The position numbers were made by a program, and so were the translations under genes. Under the pieces are notes generated by a model. That model was not told the DNA's origin, ran no database searches, and was given only the letters and a program-made list of their open reading frames with translations. From positions 1-64,000 of the forward strand of contig CBDBDZ010000005.1 of assembly GCA_965204215.1 (NCBI GenBank): DNA of 64,000 bases. Direction: 5' to 3'. Source of the DNA: CBDBDZ01 sp965204215 (GTDB lineage: Bacteria > Pseudomonadota > Gammaproteobacteria > Pseudomonadales > GM7GCV1). Shown here one piece after another: positions 1 through 9,722 of the stretch; positions within the stretch are counted from its first letter, which is position 1; each line of letters starts with the position of its first letter.

Positions 1-328
1 TATTGGCTCCAGGACCAGCGCAACCGCAATTGGCATCCGCTTTACCTTGTGCCAATTGTTTAATAAACGCAATAAGATAAATCGCAAACAAGATTGCCGC
101 CCCAGTAAGACCCATTGTTGTAAATTGAGGAGTTAACACTAATATTGCGATTACCAGTTCGGTTAGACCAATCAACCTTGGCAGTGCAAAAGACTGGTTC
201 TTAGGCACACCGTAACCCTGAATAACGTCAGTGTAGTAGTGCTGATTTTGTGGCAGTAGTTTGCTAATACCAGCATGAGCAAGCAGCCCAGCAATCAATA
301 AACTAACTGCATAAACAAAAATTTCCAT
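1..328 (-). CDS. MauE-like membrane protein (partial)
   Basis: Partial gene that runs off the left edge; about 109 residues are visible. The start ATG at 328 overlaps the TGA stop of the upstream heavy-chain gene (TGATG), which argues for translational coupling. Hydrophobic segments lie near residues 3-20, 50-70 and 73-92. The visible part ends in the Cys-containing motif ADANCGCAG, characteristic of the MauE/DoxX-like family. MauE is an inner-membrane protein needed, with MauD, for disulfide formation and maturation of the small subunit of methylamine or aromatic amine dehydrogenase. The gene order (heavy chain, then E) matches mau/aau clusters, so mauD- and small-subunit genes are expected just outside the window. 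Family call firm; exact substrate class of the enzyme inferred. Confidence 0.85.
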   Translation of the reverse strand, partial: MEIFVYAVSLLIAGLLAHAGISKLLPQNQHYYTDVIQGYGVPKNQSFALPRLIGLTELVIAILVLTPQFTTMGLTGAAILFAIYLIAFIKQLAQGKADANCGCAGPGAN

Positions 329-1683
329 CAATAACTCTTATGCACAAGTAATGGCGTAACGTTACCAAAATCGCTCACTGTTTGAATCAGGCGACCATCT
401 TGTGCGTCGAACACATCAAGATTTAATTCGCCGTTAGTGACCACTAACAAAGGTTTTTTACCACGCGTGACGGCAATTGAAATGGCCCAATTAGGTGTTT
501 CGATTACTCGAACTCGCTGTTTTTTCTCAACATCAAAAACCCACACCTGCGTGCCACCATGAGTTTGCGTTCCCTCGCGCCCATCGGGTTGGAAGATTGT
601 GTACATCATGCCATTATCGTCAAAATCGTTTAGCCCCAAACCACTCGGACGCCAGTTACCTTGCTTGTCTTCATCGGATAACAAATCCCAGCTACCTAGG
701 TACTTTGGCTCATCACTTCGCATATCAAAGCTATGGACAAGACCCTTAAAACTAGGAAAATAAGCAATACCATTTATATATACCGCATGTTCAAATATGG
801 GTGTGTCATTGGTATCAAAAAACGGCTCGCCTCGTGTTTGGCGAGCTAAAGTTCCATCTTCGTTAAGCACTGTACTTAATATACTTCCGTTATTACATAA
901 AGAGGCGACACCTCTGTTACCCACTGGAAACGTCATTACGCAACCTGGAGTAGCGATTTCAGTTACAATTTTTCGAGTGTCTAAATCAATGACATTGAAG
1001 GACGCGGCGGGGTCAAAGTTAGCGGCATACAACAATGCCTCATCACCTGATAATGACATCGAATAACGTTCTGGTAAGGCTTGCATGCGATTGGGTTTTG
1101 GCCAATCAATTTCTTTACTAATCGACAAGGTTTTTTTGTCGTAAATTGCGAGTACATCTTCACGAGGACCACGACCGCCTCGAGAATGAAAAGTTTCTAA
1201 CACATAAAATTCGCCGCGAGTTTTTGATTGGGTGAAGTTACCGAGCAAATTCTTGGGCACCAATCCTTTAATGCGCTTCGCGTGCTTAGTTTCAGCAACA
1301 TCAAGCACAATCACTTTACCGCCGAACATACTGAAAAAACTTGCTTCATCAATCATCACCCAAGTTTCGGGGTAACTCATCGGAAGGGTTTCAACTCGAC
1401 CAGTCTCCTCAATCGGCAATGGAGCGAGCTTACTATTAGCTACTTCAACAAGTGTTTTGCTATTAGGGTGAGGCGCATCAGCGCCAGTTATGGCTGGTCG
1501 TACCGTTGAGCTATCGCTTATTTTAGTGGCATCCAGATCGGTCGCCTGATTCGTTTGATCCAAGCCTTGATCCAAACTTTTATCCAAGCCTTGATCCAAA
1601 CTATGAGACGTTCCAGAATAAGCAATCAAGATTGCCATAATCCCAGTTCTCAAGTGGCATTTCGAAAGTGATTTAGTATTCAT
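328..1683 (-). CDS. amine dehydrogenase heavy chain (aromatic/methylamine type)
   Basis: Periplasmic heavy subunit of a tryptophan-tryptophylquinone amine dehydrogenase, a seven-bladed beta-propeller that holds the catalytic small subunit. The ATG at 1683 is preferred because it begins a signal peptide (MNTKSLSKCHL, then a hydrophobic stretch); an in-frame start at 1728 would add 15 residues. A low-complexity linker with repeated SLDQGLD follows. The propeller region carries family-like motifs such as GRGPREDVLAIYD and two cysteines 15 residues apart (PGCVMTF, SLCNN). The enzyme oxidises primary amines to aldehydes plus ammonia. Since the window encodes phenylacetate and probably indolic catabolism, an aralkylamine (phenethylamine, tryptamine, tyramine) substrate is more likely than methylamine, but this is inference from context. 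Confidence 0.85.
   Translation of the reverse strand: MNTKSLSKCHLRTGIMAILIAYSGTSHSLDQGLDKSLDQGLDQTNQATDLDATKISDSSTVRPAITGADAPHPNSKTLVEVANSKLAPLPIEETGRVETLPMSYPETWVMIDEASFFSMFGGKVIVLDVAETKHAKRIKGLVPKNLLGNFTQSKTRGEFYVLETFHSRGGRGPREDVLAIYDKKTLSISKEIDWPKPNRMQALPERYSMSLSGDEALLYAANFDPAASFNVIDLDTRKIVTEIATPGCVMTFPVGNRGVASLCNNGSILSTVLNEDGTLARQTRGEPFFDTNDTPIFEHAVYINGIAYFPSFKGLVHSFDMRSDEPKYLGSWDLLSDEDKQGNWRPSGLGLNDFDDNGMMYTIFQPDGREGTQTHGGTQVWVFDVEKKQRVRVIETPNWAISIAVTRGKKPLLVVTNGELNLDVFDAQDGRLIQTVSDFGNVTPLLVHKSY
1558..1602. repeat. 24-bp in-frame tandem repeat in amine dehydrogenase linker
   Basis: Two 21-bp identical copies (1558-1578 and 1582-1602) at 24-bp spacing encode the repeated octapeptide SLDQGLDK/Q just after the signal peptide. 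The spacing keeps the frame, so the copy number can change without breaking the gene. Confidence 0.9.
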
Positions 1684-1853
1684 CGTGGGTTCTAGTCTAC
1701 TTCGTTTAAGTGGGTAGTTTAAACACATATCCGCATTATTTAAATCATCGATTTAGATTACGCCACTAAGTAGCCCATTGGCAATAAACTATGATTTTCG
1801 AAATGTGATTTAACTGATTGCATTTAAAATTGGCTCACTATGACAAATTTAAG

Positions 1854-3452
1854 TCAATTAAGCCTAGGTAACGGAAGTGGTGGTATTATCGTTTCAATAG
1901 CCGCAGCAATCGCTAATAACTCCCTGTCTTCGCCCCTTTTCCCATCTAAGGAGACACCCATTGGCAGACCTGATTTGCTAAGTCCCATAGGCAAAACCAC
2001 ACCAGGCTGACCAGCAAGTGCCCCCGGGCTTGAATTGTGATCATTTATATAAATGGAAACAGTTTTACCATCAATAATCGTCTCTTGCGGATTGCTCGGT
2101 GTTGCCGAAGGAGCTTCACTCGCCGTAGCAGGAAAAATAATGGCTGAAACATCATGTTGTTCAAAATAGGCTTGGTAATGACCTTGCATCGCTGGCAGCA
2201 CCTGTTCAATAGCCGCTTTATAAACTTTCTTTGGTATCGCGTTTGAGGCATCCGGGATAACCAAGTCATTCCATGCTCCTTGCACATCAGACCCGAGCGC
2301 CGCATGCAGTTCATCAATCGTTGTTCCGTTGCCCCATTCTTTTAAAAACGTCTGCACAGCTGGATAGGTTTCAAAAAATAGTATCGGGTAGACTCCTGCA
2401 TCCGTCAAAGTTTGCGCCTCAGGCAAGTCAGCTTCAACCAAGGTGACTCCCATTGCGCTCAAACGATCTAACACGGCATTAAAGCTAGTCAACATCTCTG
2501 CACTTACGCCAGCATGAAAAAAACTTTTGGGCACTCCAAGCCGGAGTTTTTCTAGCTCAATGCTAGGCAGCTCGGCGCTCTGTCCTGATAGTACAGCGTC
2601 TATTAACGCCATATCGGATACTGAGCGAGTCATGGGCCCAACTGTATCCAAAGTCGGAGACAAGGGTGCGATTCCTGTATTGTCATAACGCCCTGTCGTA
2701 GGCCTCAAACCGTACAAACCAGTGTAGGCCGCAGGCACTCTGATTGAAGCGACAGTATCTGTTCCAAGCGATATCGGCAAGATACGTGCAGCAACGGCTG
2801 CGGCACTTCCGCCACTGGAACCGCCAGCGATACGTGATTCATCATACGGGTTTAATTGCTGACCGTAATGTGAGTTGTAACCCGTAGATCCGAAGGCCCA
2901 CTCCTGTGCATTGTTCTTCCCAAAAATAATTGCGCCTGCAGCCGTTAACTTATCCACTATTGGCGCATTCTTTGATGAAATGAAACCAGCAAATTTATCA
3001 GTCGCAAAAGTGGTCGCCATATCTTTTGTGACAATCAAATCTTTCAACGAAATAGGAATACCAAACAACGGGCCTAACTCAGCACCAGAGTCGCGTTGAG
3101 CATCCGCTCTCTTAGCGGCATCTCTTACCTGCTCCTTAGGCAATGTAATAAATGCGTTCAATTGATCTGTATGCTTGTCTGCTTGGGCAAGAAGCTGGTC
3201 TACATAGTCACTCACTGTTACTTCGCCAGATCTAAGCAATGGCGCGATTTGTGTTGCGCTCAGTTCTAACAGGCTCTGCCTAGCTTTATCAATTTCAGTA
3301 TCTGCGGTACTGTCATTGATTTTTTTACTACTCTCTGACGCTTTAATCTCAGGCGATACTAACGCATTAGAATCTGAGTCTTTGTGCTCAGTGCAAGCCG
3401 ATAACACGCCAAATGCAATCACTAAAATAAAACAGCTTCTTGAATAAAACAT
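1854..3452 (-). CDS. amidase-signature lipoprotein
   Basis: Amidase-signature hydrolase (532 aa from the chosen start), predicted to be an exported lipoprotein. The ATG at 3452 is chosen because GGAGG lies about 9 bases upstream; a longer reading from 3491 lacks such support. The N-terminus has a lipobox ending LSAC, then a Ser/Asp/Lys-rich linker. The Ser-cisSer-Lys triad is visible: Lys in GIPISLKDLIV, cis-Ser in AGGSSGGSAAA, nucleophile Ser in GTDTVASIRVPA. The usual GTDTGGSIR is altered to VAS, but the nucleophile is kept. The likely role is hydrolysis of an amide outside the cytoplasm. Placed between amine dehydrogenase and TonB receptor genes, it may free an aryl acid or amine; the substrate is unknown. 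Confidence 0.85.
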   Translation of the reverse strand: MFYSRSCFILVIAFGVLSACTEHKDSDSNALVSPEIKASESSKKINDSTADTEIDKARQSLLELSATQIAPLLRSGEVTVSDYVDQLLAQADKHTDQLNAFITLPKEQVRDAAKRADAQRDSGAELGPLFGIPISLKDLIVTKDMATTFATDKFAGFISSKNAPIVDKLTAAGAIIFGKNNAQEWAFGSTGYNSHYGQQLNPYDESRIAGGSSGGSAAAVAARILPISLGTDTVASIRVPAAYTGLYGLRPTTGRYDNTGIAPLSPTLDTVGPMTRSVSDMALIDAVLSGQSAELPSIELEKLRLGVPKSFFHAGVSAEMLTSFNAVLDRLSAMGVTLVEADLPEAQTLTDAGVYPILFFETYPAVQTFLKEWGNGTTIDELHAALGSDVQGAWNDLVIPDASNAIPKKVYKAAIEQVLPAMQGHYQAYFEQHDVSAIIFPATASEAPSATPSNPQETIIDGKTVSIYINDHNSSPGALAGQPGVVLPMGLSKSGLPMGVSLDGKRGEDRELLAIAAAIETIIPPLPLPRLN

Positions 3453-3481
3453 AAACCTTACCTCCAAACTAATAAAACAGA

Positions 3482-3514
3482 AAAGCCACATGAATTATAA
3501 ATTCATGTGGCTTT
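3482..3514 (-). terminator. hairpin terminator between TonB receptor and amidase genes
   Basis: Perfect 15-bp inverted repeat (AAAGCCACATGAATT, 3-nt loop, then its complement) followed on the minus strand by a TTTTCTGTTTT tract. It lies downstream of the TonB receptor gene ending at 3600 and before the amidase start at 3452, so it probably ends the receptor transcript. Confidence 0.75.
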
Positions 3515-3599
3515 CTACTTGCTCTAACGGCTAGCTAAACGATATTTTCTTAACGTTTTTCACTTACAAAAACTCATAACGAGTAGATGTAATTCGTAT

Positions 3600-5957
3600 C
3601 TAGAAAATACCATTAACCTCAATTCCAAAAGTTCGCGGACGGCTAACAACAAAACGCGGTCTTCCTGGAGTCTCTGCAGCCAAAGAGCGATTATCCGCTA
3701 AATTGGCTATCTCATCCGTTAGATTACTCGCAAAGAAGGTAACGGTGTATTTTTCATTTCGCAAACCAAGACGAAGCCCTATCTGCTCATAAGACTCGCG
3801 GATACGTGGCTCACTATTCACCAAACTCAAACTATCGTCTACGTAGCTAATATCGGTGCGCGCAAAAAATTCCATATCTCGATAAACAGCATTGCCAGTA
3901 GAATAATCCAAACTCAAAGCGGCAGTGACCTCAGGCACAAACTGTAGTGGATCACCATCATTATTGATTGCCCCACCAGCGACCGTTTCTGTGAACTCGG
4001 CGTCTGTGTAACCAAGGCTTGCATTAACTAATAAATTTTCAGTTAATTGTGAGGTTAACTCAAACTCCACACCTTGACTTTCCGCAGCTCCGAAGTTACC
4101 AGTGAATTGGAATCCGCATTGCAATTGTATACTTTGCTGAATTTCGTCAAATTCAATATAGAATGCTGTTACGTTTATACGAGTCGAACTTGAGACCTCT
4201 GCCTTTATTCCGATTTCGTAATTGGTTAAATCATCCGATACGAATTGTGAGGTATCAACACCGTCTAGCCCTAATGCGGCTAAATCTTCAGGGCAACCTA
4301 AAGTGTTGGGAATAGTGGTATTCGCGCCACCAAGACGGAAGCCCTCAGCAATCAGACCATAAACAAATAGATTGTCTGTAGCTTGATATTCAAGCCCCAA
4401 TTTAAAAATCGTTCCGTCTTCTTCTTGAGTGCCTGTTTCCGCAGGAATAGACTCCAATGGTTGGTCATCGGCAAGTGGCACCCCAAAGGCTAAACCCGCC
4501 TGACGTGATGTGAAATCGACTTCGGTATCAAACCAACGGGCGCCAACCAATAGGGATAATTTATCATTGATGTCATAAGTCAATTCACCAAAGATACCTA
4601 ACTCTTCTGTATCAGTAGGCTGTGACGAGGTGAAAATTAAATCTCCAAATGGAAAATTATCCTGAACCGGGCCCGGTACACCAACAGCTTGAAAAAACTC
4701 GGCGAAGCGATCTTCTAAACCAGTTGCGAAGTTACGTGGAATAAAGTCCCTAGATTCCTCAGTATCTTGATAAAACAAACCTACTACAAAGTTTGTAGGC
4801 CCTTCAAAATTTGATGCAAATCGAAATTCTTGGACAAATGTTTCAAATTCTAAAGAGCGAAAAATCGGCGATGCCAATGGCTGCCTTCCAATAACGGCAT
4901 CTAAACCAAAACCACCATCATCCGCAGGAAGAGCTTGTAGAAAATTGATGAACGAACCTGAACCTTCACCTTCAAAGGTTTCACGATCAAAGTAAGATGT
5001 GGCTGAAGTAAACGTACCCCAACTTGTGTCGTAATTGATGTTGAATGTCGCGAGCGTCCAATCGTCTTCAGCAAACTCTGGCGTATTGATGTCTCGGTTT
5101 TGTGAAAAATTTTCTGGATCTGTATCCGCAAGCGGAAAACCATCTAACTCAGTGTCTTGAAACATGATCCGAGGTTCAATGGTAAGATTGTCATTTACTT
5201 GAAAAAGTAATGCTGCCGATAGGGCAATGGTTTCTTGTGAATCGACATCTTCGACCACTAAATTTGGCGCTCCCGCTAATGTCCCAGGCGCAGCCAATGA
5301 ATCCGCAATAGTACCAACAGCTCGGTCAAACACACCGCCTTTATCCTCATAGAAGCCAGAAAATTTTGCCGCAACTCTATCGCTCAAAGGCACATTAACA
5401 GTGCCTGAAACCAAATAGTTCAAATCATCTGATTCATCAGTACTGGATAAGCTGGCTCTAAATTTGCTAGACGTGCCTTCAAAATTCGGTTTCTTAGTGA
5501 TTTGTCGAATAGTGCCTCCTAATGAGCGCGCACCATAGAGAGTCCCTTGAGGACCTCGAAGCACTTCGATTCGATCTAAATCAAGTATACGGGGGTCGAT
5601 TGATTCAGAAATCGGCGTGTCATCAATATAGACGCCAGTGGTATTCAAGCCAGCAATACCGCGGATTGAAATAGATCTGCCTGCCAAAACACCGTCTGTC
5701 GCTGCACCAAATGACAAGTTTGGAATCGACGTAGCATAGTCAAAAAACTCCACCACTCCTCTCGCTTCTAGTTCTTGACCCGAAACAGCGGTAATACTTA
5801 GCGGCACCGTTTGTAAAGATTCAGACCGTTTAGTCGCCGTTACAATGATTTCCTCTAAAACCACTTGCGCTTGCGCAGCTCCAGTTACCAATGCCATTAC
5901 TGCGCAAATAGCGGCCACTATTGGCTTCTTTCGTATTAAACTCTTCATCGTTTTCAT
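3600..5957 (-). CDS. TonB-dependent receptor
   Basis: Outer-membrane TonB-dependent receptor, 785 aa. A signal peptide (MKTMKSLIRKK, then a hydrophobic core ending AAQAQ) precedes a TonB box-like EEIIVTATKR near residue 35. The plug domain carries the typical LRGPQGTLYGARSLGGTI near residue 135. The long C-terminal beta-barrel ends in a terminal Phe (EVNGIF), the usual barrel-assembly signal. The start is supported by GAGAGA about 7 bases upstream. The family imports siderophores, vitamins or large organic substrates with TonB energy. The catabolic surroundings (amidase, LuxR regulator, second receptor) suggest an organic substrate such as an aromatic amide rather than iron, but no ligand can be read from the sequence. 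Confidence 0.93.
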   Translation of the reverse strand: MKTMKSLIRKKPIVAAICAVMALVTGAAQAQVVLEEIIVTATKRSESLQTVPLSITAVSGQELEARGVVEFFDYATSIPNLSFGAATDGVLAGRSISIRGIAGLNTTGVYIDDTPISESIDPRILDLDRIEVLRGPQGTLYGARSLGGTIRQITKKPNFEGTSSKFRASLSSTDESDDLNYLVSGTVNVPLSDRVAAKFSGFYEDKGGVFDRAVGTIADSLAAPGTLAGAPNLVVEDVDSQETIALSAALLFQVNDNLTIEPRIMFQDTELDGFPLADTDPENFSQNRDINTPEFAEDDWTLATFNINYDTSWGTFTSATSYFDRETFEGEGSGSFINFLQALPADDGGFGLDAVIGRQPLASPIFRSLEFETFVQEFRFASNFEGPTNFVVGLFYQDTEESRDFIPRNFATGLEDRFAEFFQAVGVPGPVQDNFPFGDLIFTSSQPTDTEELGIFGELTYDINDKLSLLVGARWFDTEVDFTSRQAGLAFGVPLADDQPLESIPAETGTQEEDGTIFKLGLEYQATDNLFVYGLIAEGFRLGGANTTIPNTLGCPEDLAALGLDGVDTSQFVSDDLTNYEIGIKAEVSSSTRINVTAFYIEFDEIQQSIQLQCGFQFTGNFGAAESQGVEFELTSQLTENLLVNASLGYTDAEFTETVAGGAINNDGDPLQFVPEVTAALSLDYSTGNAVYRDMEFFARTDISYVDDSLSLVNSEPRIRESYEQIGLRLGLRNEKYTVTFFASNLTDEIANLADNRSLAAETPGRPRFVVSRPRTFGIEVNGIF

Positions 5958-6171
5958 GCAAATTCTCTCTCATTTAGTAATTAGTTAGTTCATCAATTTT
6001 TAGAATCAATCACAACTCCTAAAAGATTAGTCTATAATTTTAGCGTGATGAGATACATCATCAAAAGAGATGACATTCAGGCAAGCGGAGATGTGCTGAA
6101 AACCGTAAAATTCACCGTATCTGTAAGTGAGTGAATTTTTATACGAATGACTTATTCGTCTATTATTTCAT

Positions 6172-6873
6172 CTATTTAAGCACTTGGAGTAATTTCGAAA
6201 TCAACTGACTATTGGAGTGGACGCCAACTTTAGTATAGATATTTTGCAAATGCGTCCTTAACGTCGGCAAGCTAACTCTTAATTGCCCGACCAAAACCTT
6301 GTTGCTGGCTCCTGTAAGCGCAAGCTCTACTACATCAAGTTCACGAGGTGTAAGCTCAAACTCTTCGCCCAGAGTGGTGCGGTCATGGATGCGTTTAGGC
6401 AGATATATTTTATTTAATGTGAATTGCACAAATGGCTGAATATTTTTTAAACGATTTAACTCACGCTCAGTAAACGGCTTATCAATGTCAGATCGCACTA
6501 AACTTAATACGGCAAAAATTCTTTGGTTACGGCGGAAAAACACATCCATGTTGTGAAACATGCCGTTGGGTTTATAGAATTTTTGATAAATTTCAGTTTG
6601 TATCCAAGCTTGCGAACTCATCAATGACGAATTTGATAAAACAACGATATCGGTATCTTCAAATCTTGACGGGTGCATCGGATCAATAAGCCAAAACTCT
6701 GCTCCGTACTCTTGGGTCATGGTACGCACAATTGACTCGTCAGAAGCAACTTCCAAGTTCAGGTCGATTCGCGGCACATAAACATTAAAACGCAGGCCAT
6801 CTGTCGGCACCAACCGCTCAATGAGCTGGAAGAGTTCTTTTTGAAACTCCGCAGGTGTTTCCTGATGATTCAT
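6172..6873 (-). CDS. LuxR-family transcriptional regulator
   Basis: 233-aa regulator with a C-terminal LuxR/GerE helix-turn-helix from about residue 172 (LTPRELDVVELALTGASN, then TLRTHLQNIYTKVGVHS). The N-terminal ~165 residues contain no recognisable receiver Asp motif; they may be a ligand-sensing domain of GAF/PAS type, but this cannot be assigned. The gene sits between two TonB receptor genes transcribed the same way, separated from the downstream receptor by about 214 bp. It is the obvious candidate regulator of one or both receptors. A motif ATGGGGGTAT occurs about 107 bp upstream of this gene and again about 97 bp upstream of the receptor starting at 9341. Confidence 0.85.
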   Translation of the reverse strand: MNHQETPAEFQKELFQLIERLVPTDGLRFNVYVPRIDLNLEVASDESIVRTMTQEYGAEFWLIDPMHPSRFEDTDIVVLSNSSLMSSQAWIQTEIYQKFYKPNGMFHNMDVFFRRNQRIFAVLSLVRSDIDKPFTERELNRLKNIQPFVQFTLNKIYLPKRIHDRTTLGEEFELTPRELDVVELALTGASNKVLVGQLRVSLPTLRTHLQNIYTKVGVHSNSQLISKLLQVLK

Positions 6874-7010
6874 TTAGCAATCCGCGACTCTAAGTAATAG
6901 GATTAAAACACATTATACAAAGCTCGACTACATTGTGAACACCCATACCTGATATTCCACACACCCTATTGTTTTATGGATGGGGGTATCTCTTATAGAA
7001 GCTCACTCAT

Positions 7011-7039
7011 AAAAAAACGACCACTCATATGTGGCCGTT
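7011..7039 (-). terminator. rho-independent terminator of TonB receptor gene
   Basis: On the minus strand a 9-bp stem (AACGGCCAC/GTGGTCGTT, one G-U pair, 6-nt loop) is followed by a run of seven T. It lies 22 bases after the stop of the receptor gene that ends at 7062. Confidence 0.85.
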
Positions 7040-7061
7040 CTTTATGGGAAAGACTGATCAA

Positions 7062-9341
7062 TTAGAACTTGAAAGTACCTGTAACACCAACAGTTCGTGG
7101 ATCATTCCAAACGGCAATACTACCTGGACCAATTCTAAACGCATGCGATGAGAATGCTTCATCAGTAAGGTTTTTAGCCCAAAGAGCAACATTGTACTTG
7201 CCGTCATTCGATGTCCAAGCAACTCGTGCATCGACTAGGTCATGGTCATTCGTAACGGTTTCATCTAAGGTTGAAAAGTCGTGATGATTTTCATCAACAT
7301 GATTGTACTGTACACGAAAATCAATCGCCCCTATGCGAGTTTGCAAAGCATAATCCGCTGTCAACGCATAGGTATTCTCAGGCGCTTGACGAAGTGGTAA
7401 ACCTGAAAAGTCAGCTTCGCCAGTAAATGTTTCTAAAACTAAATCATTAGCCTCAGTATCTAAATAACCGTAATTACCTGATAAACGAAACTGTTCAGTT
7501 ATCTGCCAAATAAAGTCTAGCTCTAAGCCTGAAATGTCTGCTGAACCTATATTAGTTGTTTGAAAGGAGCCAAAAGCAGAATTAGGTACAGGGCCAAAAC
7601 GCACCACTTGTAGGTCAGTATAATCTACAAAGAAAGCCGTGGCATTCAAGCGTAGAGTATCATTGAAAAAATCACCTTTAAAACCAAATTCATAGTTAAT
7701 CGCATCTTCAGGATCAACCACAGCAGTTGCAGCAGACTCTACACCCTGAGAACCAGCAAAACCACCCGCTTTATAGCCTGTTGATACAGTCGCAAAATAC
7801 ATAATACTGTCATTGGGTCGGAACTGTACCGATGCTTTAGGTGAAAAATCAGTAAAACTAGCATCAGCTTCTGCTATAAATGCTTCTTCTACGATATTCA
7901 AACTACCGTTGACCCTACTACCGTTGATATCATTAGATAGCCCATTAAAGGTGCAGACTGCAAGTGATAATCCTGCATCAATGATCTCTTGATCAGTCAA
8001 ATCACAATTTGCAGCAGACGCAACATAGTCACGTTCGTCACGAGTCCAACGTGCGCCTAGTGTTGCACTCCATTGATCATTAATTTGATAGTCGCCTTGA
8101 AAATAAACCGCATAACTCGTGGTTTCATTTTCTGTTCTTGTCCACTCATTACCAATCACAATTTGACCTGTCGCTACGGTATTGCTGTCTAAGCGAAACT
8201 GCTCTGCACGGTCAGTGTCTTCAGTGAAAAAATATAAACCTGCAACGTAGTTAAATTTTCCATCTAAATTAGATGTCCAGCGAAATTCTTGAGAGAAAGT
8301 GTCAATTTCTTCTTCAATATCATCAATTACATCAATTCCGAAAACACCTGCGTCTAAGTCAAACCCACCAATTAATGGTACACCGATTGATGGCATTTCC
8401 CAGCTACTTTCAACGCTTCTGACACCCGTGATTGTCGTCAAAGTGCCGTTAGAAAACTCAATATCACCTTGTAAGCTGATACCGCTAATTTCTCTATCGG
8501 TGAAACCTTCAACGGGTGATGCCGTGGTAAACGGGTTAGTTAAGCCTGCGTTTAAGCTCTCTGCAATGCCCGTAACAGGCATACCATCGGCAAGAGGAAA
8601 TCGCCCTGGCCCAGCACGTTCATCCGTCATGGTATCAGCAGATAATACCCAATCCATATTCTCATGTTGCCAGCGTAATTGACCACGAAACGATGTTTGA
8701 TCTTCATCTCTGGTATCCGTATTCAAAAATACATTGCGAACAAAACCATCATGCTCTCGATGATTAACAACCAATTTGCCAGAAAGGCTATCCGTAATCC
8801 CGCCAGTAACATAGCCTTGATAACGAAATATACCTTCATTACCAACCGTCAAACCCACTTTCGCTGCAAACTCTTGTTGTGGTTTTTTGGTCGCAATATT
8901 GATAACACCACCAATCGCATTACGACCGAATAGTGTACCCTGAGGGCCTTTTAATACTTCAATTTGCTCTATATCAAATAAATCAAAATTAATGCCAGCC
9001 AACCTGCCGATATAAACGCCATCTAAAAATGCGGCGGTTGAATTATCTAAGCCCGCCCCATCATCAACCGACGTAATACCTCGAAATGATAATAAGGCTT
9101 GACCTGGAGCAAATTCTGCAAACGTAAAACCAGGCACTTGAACCGAAATTGAATTTGCATCAAAAATATCCGCTTTTTCAATTAACTCTTCGTTTAATGC
9201 AGACACAGAAATTGGCACATCTTGAATACTTTGTTCTCTATGCTGAGCGGTAACGATAATCTCCTCTATAGCCGAGGAAGGCGTTATTGTTAGTAGTAAT
9301 GTAGGCGCTACTACAGCGATTAATAATTTACGGTAGTTCAT
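7062..9341 (-). CDS. TonB-dependent receptor
   Basis: Second outer-membrane receptor, 759 aa. The signal peptide ends near TPSSA and is followed at once by the TonB box-like EEIIVTAQHR. The plug motif LKGPQGTLFGRNAIGGVI lies near residue 130, and the barrel closes on a terminal Phe (GTFKF). It is clearly related in architecture to the receptor at 3600-5957 but is not a recent duplicate. Its own terminator follows at 7011-7039, so it is probably transcribed alone. Upstream, 380 bp without a gene includes the motif ATACCCCCAT (9438-9447), also present in inverse orientation upstream of the LuxR gene. Substrate unknown; the catabolic setting suggests an aromatic or amide compound. Confidence 0.93.
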   Translation of the reverse strand: MNYRKLLIAVVAPTLLLTITPSSAIEEIIVTAQHREQSIQDVPISVSALNEELIEKADIFDANSISVQVPGFTFAEFAPGQALLSFRGITSVDDGAGLDNSTAAFLDGVYIGRLAGINFDLFDIEQIEVLKGPQGTLFGRNAIGGVINIATKKPQQEFAAKVGLTVGNEGIFRYQGYVTGGITDSLSGKLVVNHREHDGFVRNVFLNTDTRDEDQTSFRGQLRWQHENMDWVLSADTMTDERAGPGRFPLADGMPVTGIAESLNAGLTNPFTTASPVEGFTDREISGISLQGDIEFSNGTLTTITGVRSVESSWEMPSIGVPLIGGFDLDAGVFGIDVIDDIEEEIDTFSQEFRWTSNLDGKFNYVAGLYFFTEDTDRAEQFRLDSNTVATGQIVIGNEWTRTENETTSYAVYFQGDYQINDQWSATLGARWTRDERDYVASAANCDLTDQEIIDAGLSLAVCTFNGLSNDINGSRVNGSLNIVEEAFIAEADASFTDFSPKASVQFRPNDSIMYFATVSTGYKAGGFAGSQGVESAATAVVDPEDAINYEFGFKGDFFNDTLRLNATAFFVDYTDLQVVRFGPVPNSAFGSFQTTNIGSADISGLELDFIWQITEQFRLSGNYGYLDTEANDLVLETFTGEADFSGLPLRQAPENTYALTADYALQTRIGAIDFRVQYNHVDENHHDFSTLDETVTNDHDLVDARVAWTSNDGKYNVALWAKNLTDEAFSSHAFRIGPGSIAVWNDPRTVGVTGTFKF

Positions 9342-9722
9342 AAATAAGCTCTCTCAATTAGATGGTTATAATTATTTATAAAAAAGGCTCACAGCTAATA
9401 CCTAAAAGTTAACGTGTGAAATTCCTCGTGATTAACAATACCCCCATGCCCATTACAAAGCAATACATTTTTTAACAAAAAAAAATATATTTGTATCACT
9501 TTATTGAGCCAGAAATCAGCGAACACAGAATTTGCAAGGCCAATATAGAAGCCCTAATTGTGAAATGGTGTGGCGGTTGAGGATTCGATTGCCGAATTAA
9601 TTCTAAAGTCACTGCGTGTTGTAATGCTTTCGATATCGCTCGTTATTATCGGCAGTAACACTAAATTAAACATGCCAAGCCAGCGATAGAAACAGTTTAT
9701 TTCCTGCTCGCAACTGCCTCGC
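9342..9722. other. intergenic region between TonB receptor and aldehyde dehydrogenase
   Basis: About 380 bp without a credible gene. It must hold the receptor promoter. Only the ATACCCCCAT motif at 9438-9447 (shared with the LuxR upstream region) and an A/T-rich tract near 9470-9490 stand out. A GTATCA at 9493 lacks a correctly spaced partner for the PaaX-type element. Confidence 0.6.

Noticed and set aside
1741..1755. Operator TAAATC-ATC-GATTTA upstream of the amine dehydrogenase gene
   Set aside because: Short A/T-rich palindrome with no second copy; likely chance.
9460..9498. PaaX-type site before the TonB receptor gene (AATAC ... GTATCA)
   Set aside because: The left half-site lacks TG and the spacer is 26 rather than 27 bp.
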